From the NCBI GenBank assembly GCA_030268105.1, contig BSDZ01000079.1, forward strand, positions 744,001-808,000: a DNA stretch of 64,000 nt, read 5' to 3'. The notes below the pieces were generated by a model. The model was given only the letters and a program-made list of their open reading frames with translations. It searched no databases and was not told the DNA's origin. This document shows positions 60,301 to 64,000 of the stretch, piece by piece (position 1 is the stretch's first letter; the number at the start of each line of letters is the position of its first letter). The DNA comes from Volvox africanus. Taxonomy: Eukaryota > Chlorophyta > Chlorophyceae > Chlamydomonadales > Volvocaceae. Made by a program: the position numbers and the translations under genes.

Positions 60301-61054
60301 AATACATGTATCTTTGTGCCATACAAACGACCAAAGATGCCGTGCAACGTGAGATATAAGGCTTGCATATTATCGCAGAGGCATGCAGAAGAGAGAGGCC
60401 CCAGCCCGACCGGAAATGATCGCAATCCGACACGTCACACTACCATGCCACTCCGTACACTGTCGGTCTAGTCAACCGGATTATGAAATTCCGTACGAAC
60501 TCCGCACGGCATCTACCATTCCGCACGGCCAGGGCCACCCGTATGTGTGCCGGGTGCCGGGTGCCGGGTGCAATGGGTGCCGGGTGCAGGTCTGGGGTGC
60601 TGCAGACTTCAACGTCATGACATCAACGACCCCCCACACGGCGGTCATCGCCTCATCGTCTCAATGGCTGTCCGCGAGCACTGCATCCGGATATCAACGG
60701 AAGCCAATGGCCAACGGAAGCATGGATACCCCGCATCTGAGCATGCTCGGAGTCACTCGGCATATCCCGCCGTGTGCTATCTGCATCTTAAAGTCAGGGT
60801 CATAGAAAGCACTTCGTGAAGCGCTTCTTCAACCCAGATGTACACCAGCTGCAACCCTAGCTGCGTCCACTGTGCATTGGCACGTTCTTCCTTTGGCCCT
60901 TTCGCTCTGTGACCTGATATTATGTGTGCATCTACCGTGTCTCTGCTGCCTGCTGCCTCGACTCAATCACTCGGCTTTTACCTCCTTTCGCGATGGGACT
61001 CCTTTCCCCATAACTTGCAAGCAGCATAGCGGAACAGTATGAACTAACATCCGC
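57316..61054. other. Gene-poor region, 3.7 kb
   Basis: Frames on both strands are short and unconserved in appearance. A degenerate GTGCCGG array lies at 60547-60588 and a CA-rich run near 59447-59490. No RNA gene or transposon was recognised. The high-coordinate end contains the 3' flank of the minus-strand membrane-protein gene. Confidence 0.45.
60547..60588. repeat. GTGCCGG heptanucleotide array
   Basis: Several near-perfect 7-bp copies of GTGCCGG, interrupted once by CAATGG. Non-coding as far as can be seen. Confidence 0.85.
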
Positions 61055-64000
61055 TCACATCTCAACCATGGATACACAAACCTCCGGCAATCTTTTCCAG
61101 GCCGCCCCGAGGCCACCGTTGCCGGCAATCACTTCCTCTCTGCCGCTCTCCTCACGGGCCTCATGCTCGCCCTCCAAGCATTCTTCCGCCGCAACCACCA
61201 TCTCCACGTCCTCAACCTGTTGCCACCGCTGTATCGAAAGAAACCCCAGCGGAAGGCGGGCTGCACTGCGACCCGCACCAGTGCGCCTTTCCTGGGCGCG
61301 ACCGTGCTGAGTCCCTGCTGGGGCAATCGTACAAGCAACAGCAGCTTCACCGCTCATGCCACCAGGCTCAGTCATACTGGCAGTCGTAGTAGCAAAAGCG
61401 GATGCGCCTGCCGAGGCAAAAACGTCACCGCCGCCCGTGGACCGTGCAGACCTTGCAGAATCGGCCGATGAAGCCGGTCGGAGAGCCTCCTTGATAAACA
61501 ACGACGGCGCGGCCGCAGTCCCCACGGCCGCAGGGCACGCCGTTGCCGTGACAGCATCTTTGTCATCACCCCTGGGCCCCATGCCCCTGCTCCTGCCATA
61601 AGCTTTTAGCACCATCGCCTTCAGCAGAGATGGAGACGTCAGTCTACCGCTTTGCCGCAGGCAGGATTCACGCGCTGCGGCCTTACCGCTGGTCAGTACC
61701 CCAATATCATGAAAGCGTTGTCCTCGCCGGCCCTCCCAGCAACTGGCAACTGGCATGCTGGCGCTCAAGAAAGGACTTGGAAACATTCCAAAAGCCGCTG
61801 CTGCGGCCGGGGCCGGGGCCGGGGCCGGGGCCGGGGCCGGGGCCGGGGCCGGGGCCGGCACAATCACAGGCGGGAGCGCTGTCGGCTGCACAGCGCGAGT
61901 GACATCCATGCGGCCTGAGGCTGAGGGACCTGCGTCCAGCCCTGGCACGTGGACGGGCGAAGGCTTGTCGCCGTCGCTTACCCGTGAGTCCATTCTCCTG
62001 GCTGCACCCCGCTGATCAAGTATCGATGGACCCGCTGACTGAGACTGAAGCAAGTCGACCGTGGTGGCGGACAGGGACACGGCGTGGGCTTGCAGGTTAG
62101 ACAAACGACGCGCCCTACCGGCAGCGCCCGCACTGAGTATGCAGGTGCCAAGCCATTGGAAGTCCGTGGCTGGAGCTTCGGATGCCATTGGTGTGGTTGT
62201 AACTGCTGCTATATTGGGCCTCGTAGCTGTAGCTGAGCTAGCTGCAGCAGTGGCCCCGCCGGACGGCGGCTTTCCGTCTTCGTGCCGATACCCGTGACAG
62301 GAAGCTGCCTGTTTTCGTCCGCCGGCTGGATCCTGCGACGTAGAGCCATCTTGGGGTGAGGAGAGATCCAACGGCCGCCACTGCAGCTGCTGTTTGTTCC
62401 CCTCCAGGAGCGGGCTGGCGGCGGTCACACTGGCGACCCTATCGGGGGACAGTCGCCAGGAGGAGAAGCTACGGTCCGACCTCAAACGACCGCCGGAGAA
62501 CTGGAAGGACAGCCGAGCGGTGAGAACGTTGACGCTGCGTGGGAGTGCATTGGGGGATGTGGAAAGGGATAGGAGGGACTCGTAAATTGTGTGCGGGCAA
62601 GCTCCTCGTCCCACGCGTGAATACGAATGGGGAACATATGTGGGAAAAGGAGGTGTCCCCGGCGGAGTGGAGCCGGTGGCGGCTGCGCGGCGTGGGCCCA
62701 GTAGGGCGCAATAGCATAGGGTTGCATGGCTGACTCATGCGATGCCGATGACTGCTCCATAGTGTTTGGGAGCGGGCAGCAGTCCCCAACCCCTCCCCTG
62801 CCTTGCCTTCTTGGGCTTAGGCCTAGGATGGCCGTAACGGCAGCGGAGAGACCAATCGCTATACAGGCATTACCAAGCAGACAATATACATCCCATAGGC
62901 ACGCGCAGACACGGACACGCACCTTTGCGCCGCATGCCTGACGCCTTGCATAACGTGGCTTGGGATGCGCCGCCACAAGCGCCCCTCATCACCACCGGCC
63001 CGGTCGGGCGTGCCCGATGCCGCCGCGATGATGACGCGATTCAATAGATTTTCGACGCTCTGTATCCACCTTACGCGGTGATGCTGGTCCCAGGCGCAGC
63101 GCAGCTCCGCGGCCGATGCGGCGCGTCGCCCAGCACTATTACTGGCGCCACCAAGACCGCCTTCACCCCCGCTGCCGCCTTCATTGTCGCTGTTGCTGCC
63201 GTGCGGGAGGTCTAGAGGAAAGCACAGCGGCGCCATGCAGTGCAGCCAAATACAGAATCGCGTCCAGATAACGCGGAACCGCCAGCCTAGGTACAGGAGG
63301 CCGATGCGGACCACGAAGGACAGAGGCAGGTCGCCGCGGGCATCGCTCATACTCACCAGTTTGTAGATTGCGGCCTTGTAGAGCTCCCTGCATTCCACAT
63401 TGATTCACGGGACCCCGAATGACGGCTTTTAGGGGGAGCATTAGCTTTTAGGCCTTATTTGCCAAAGTTGGTGAATTGCTTTACGTGTCCACAAACGGCT
63501 GCATTTGATCAAGGGTCTGGGGCGGGTTTCCTCCCCTGAAGGAAGACCTTGAGGGAAACTATAACCTAGTTCCTCTGCCGCCCTCTTGCGGCGGAATAGA
63601 GGAAATGGCTGCAGGTCTGGTTGCCGCGGAGCAGGGACTGCTCCCGCTAAGGGGCGTTCCCCCGAAACGTGCTGAGACCCGCATCGCACCTCAGAATAGC
63701 TACCACAAGGATGAAGACGGTGATAGCGTTGAGGATGAGGATGGCGAAACTCAAACCCACCTGAGGGCCCCGGGGGATCGTGCCACGGAGCACATAATGA
63801 AGCACCGGCTGAATTGTCCAGTACTCTAACGGAAGGGAAACCATATTCAAGCCAAAAAATTGAGAATTGATGAATTGTGTGCGTAGTAGGTCACCATGTC
63901 CTTGCATGCCGAATAGTCTTCCACTCTTCTCCTCCCCCCGGCTCTCAACCGCAGCAACTCACCCGTACGGATGAGCCCAAGGTGTCGTCCATGAAGTAGG
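61055..64000 (-). CDS. Membrane protein with long disordered tail, 5' end outside the window
   Basis: Exons: 64000-63963 (cut by the window edge), 63825-63690, 63387-62923, 62534-61055; splice phases agree throughout. The reconstructed part begins LLHGRHLGLIRTEYWTIQ, followed by VLHYVLRGTIPRGPQ. A strong transmembrane helix comes next (VGLSFAILILNAITVFILVV), and a second hydrophobic stretch (FVVRIGLLYLGW, then FCIWLHCMAPLCF). An Asp/Gly/Ser linker and a helical segment (HHRVRWIQSVENLLNRV) come before the last exon. That exon encodes 492 residues of Ala/Ser/Pro/Arg-rich, probably disordered sequence with a Pro-Ala repeat, ending VCVSMVEM. I do not recognise the family; a channel or receptor with more helices upstream is possible. 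Stop codon at 61055-61057. Confidence 0.68.
61809..61856. repeat. (GGGGCC)8 hexanucleotide array inside a coding exon
   Basis: Eight perfect GGGGCC units on the plus strand. Read on the coding minus strand (GGCCCC) they encode a Pro-Ala dipeptide repeat followed by five Ala. The unit is a multiple of three, so length change would not shift the frame. Confidence 0.96.

Overview
The window reads as nuclear DNA of a volvocine green alga (the Volvox, Gonium, Chlamydomonas group). The reasons are intron-rich genes with GTGAG/GTACG-type donors and pyrimidine-tract acceptors, GC-rich coding exons, TGTAA polyadenylation signals, Ala/Gly/Ser low-complexity insertions, and an extracellular-matrix pherophorin. 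Exon models were built by hand from splice motifs. Five of the models close with a CDS length divisible by three across every exon junction.

Layout. At 205-4631 (+) is the 3' part of an armadillo-repeat, importin-alpha-like gene. A possible terminal exon of an unknown minus-strand gene lies at 5113-5393. The stretch 5394-10109 is gene-poor. At 10110-25177 (-) is a giant pherophorin with five exons and about 4127 residues. Its central 3587 residues are almost pure proline, and its longest uninterrupted proline run is 1443. An AT-richer spacer follows (25178-28316). Next come two minus-strand genes: a thioredoxin-fold membrane protein (28317-31010) and an organellar Obg GTPase (32290-37268). 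A 1.2 kb spacer, divergent between gene starts, leads to a 25-exon plus-strand gene (38468-55846). That gene encodes a 2527-residue single-pass surface protein: a clostripain-family (C11) peptidase, Cys-rich modules, a CUB-like module, a GYGDGW module, a transmembrane helix and a cytoplasmic tail. A small mitochondrial ribosomal protein bS21m gene follows (56786-57115, +), then another spacer, and finally the 3' part of a minus-strand membrane protein with a long disordered tail (61055-64000).

Functional reading. The two largest genes both point to the extracellular matrix or cell surface: a pherophorin whose rod could exceed one micrometre, and a membrane-anchored mosaic protease. The Obg GTPase and bS21m belong to organellar ribosome biology. 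No evidence ties the genes into one pathway, and no CRISPR, rRNA, tRNA or intact mobile element was found. Intronic and intergenic DNA holds several G-rich or C-rich microsatellites, a 28-bp-arm hairpin, an inverted pair of repeat copies inside the protease gene, and two decayed copies of one dispersed element.
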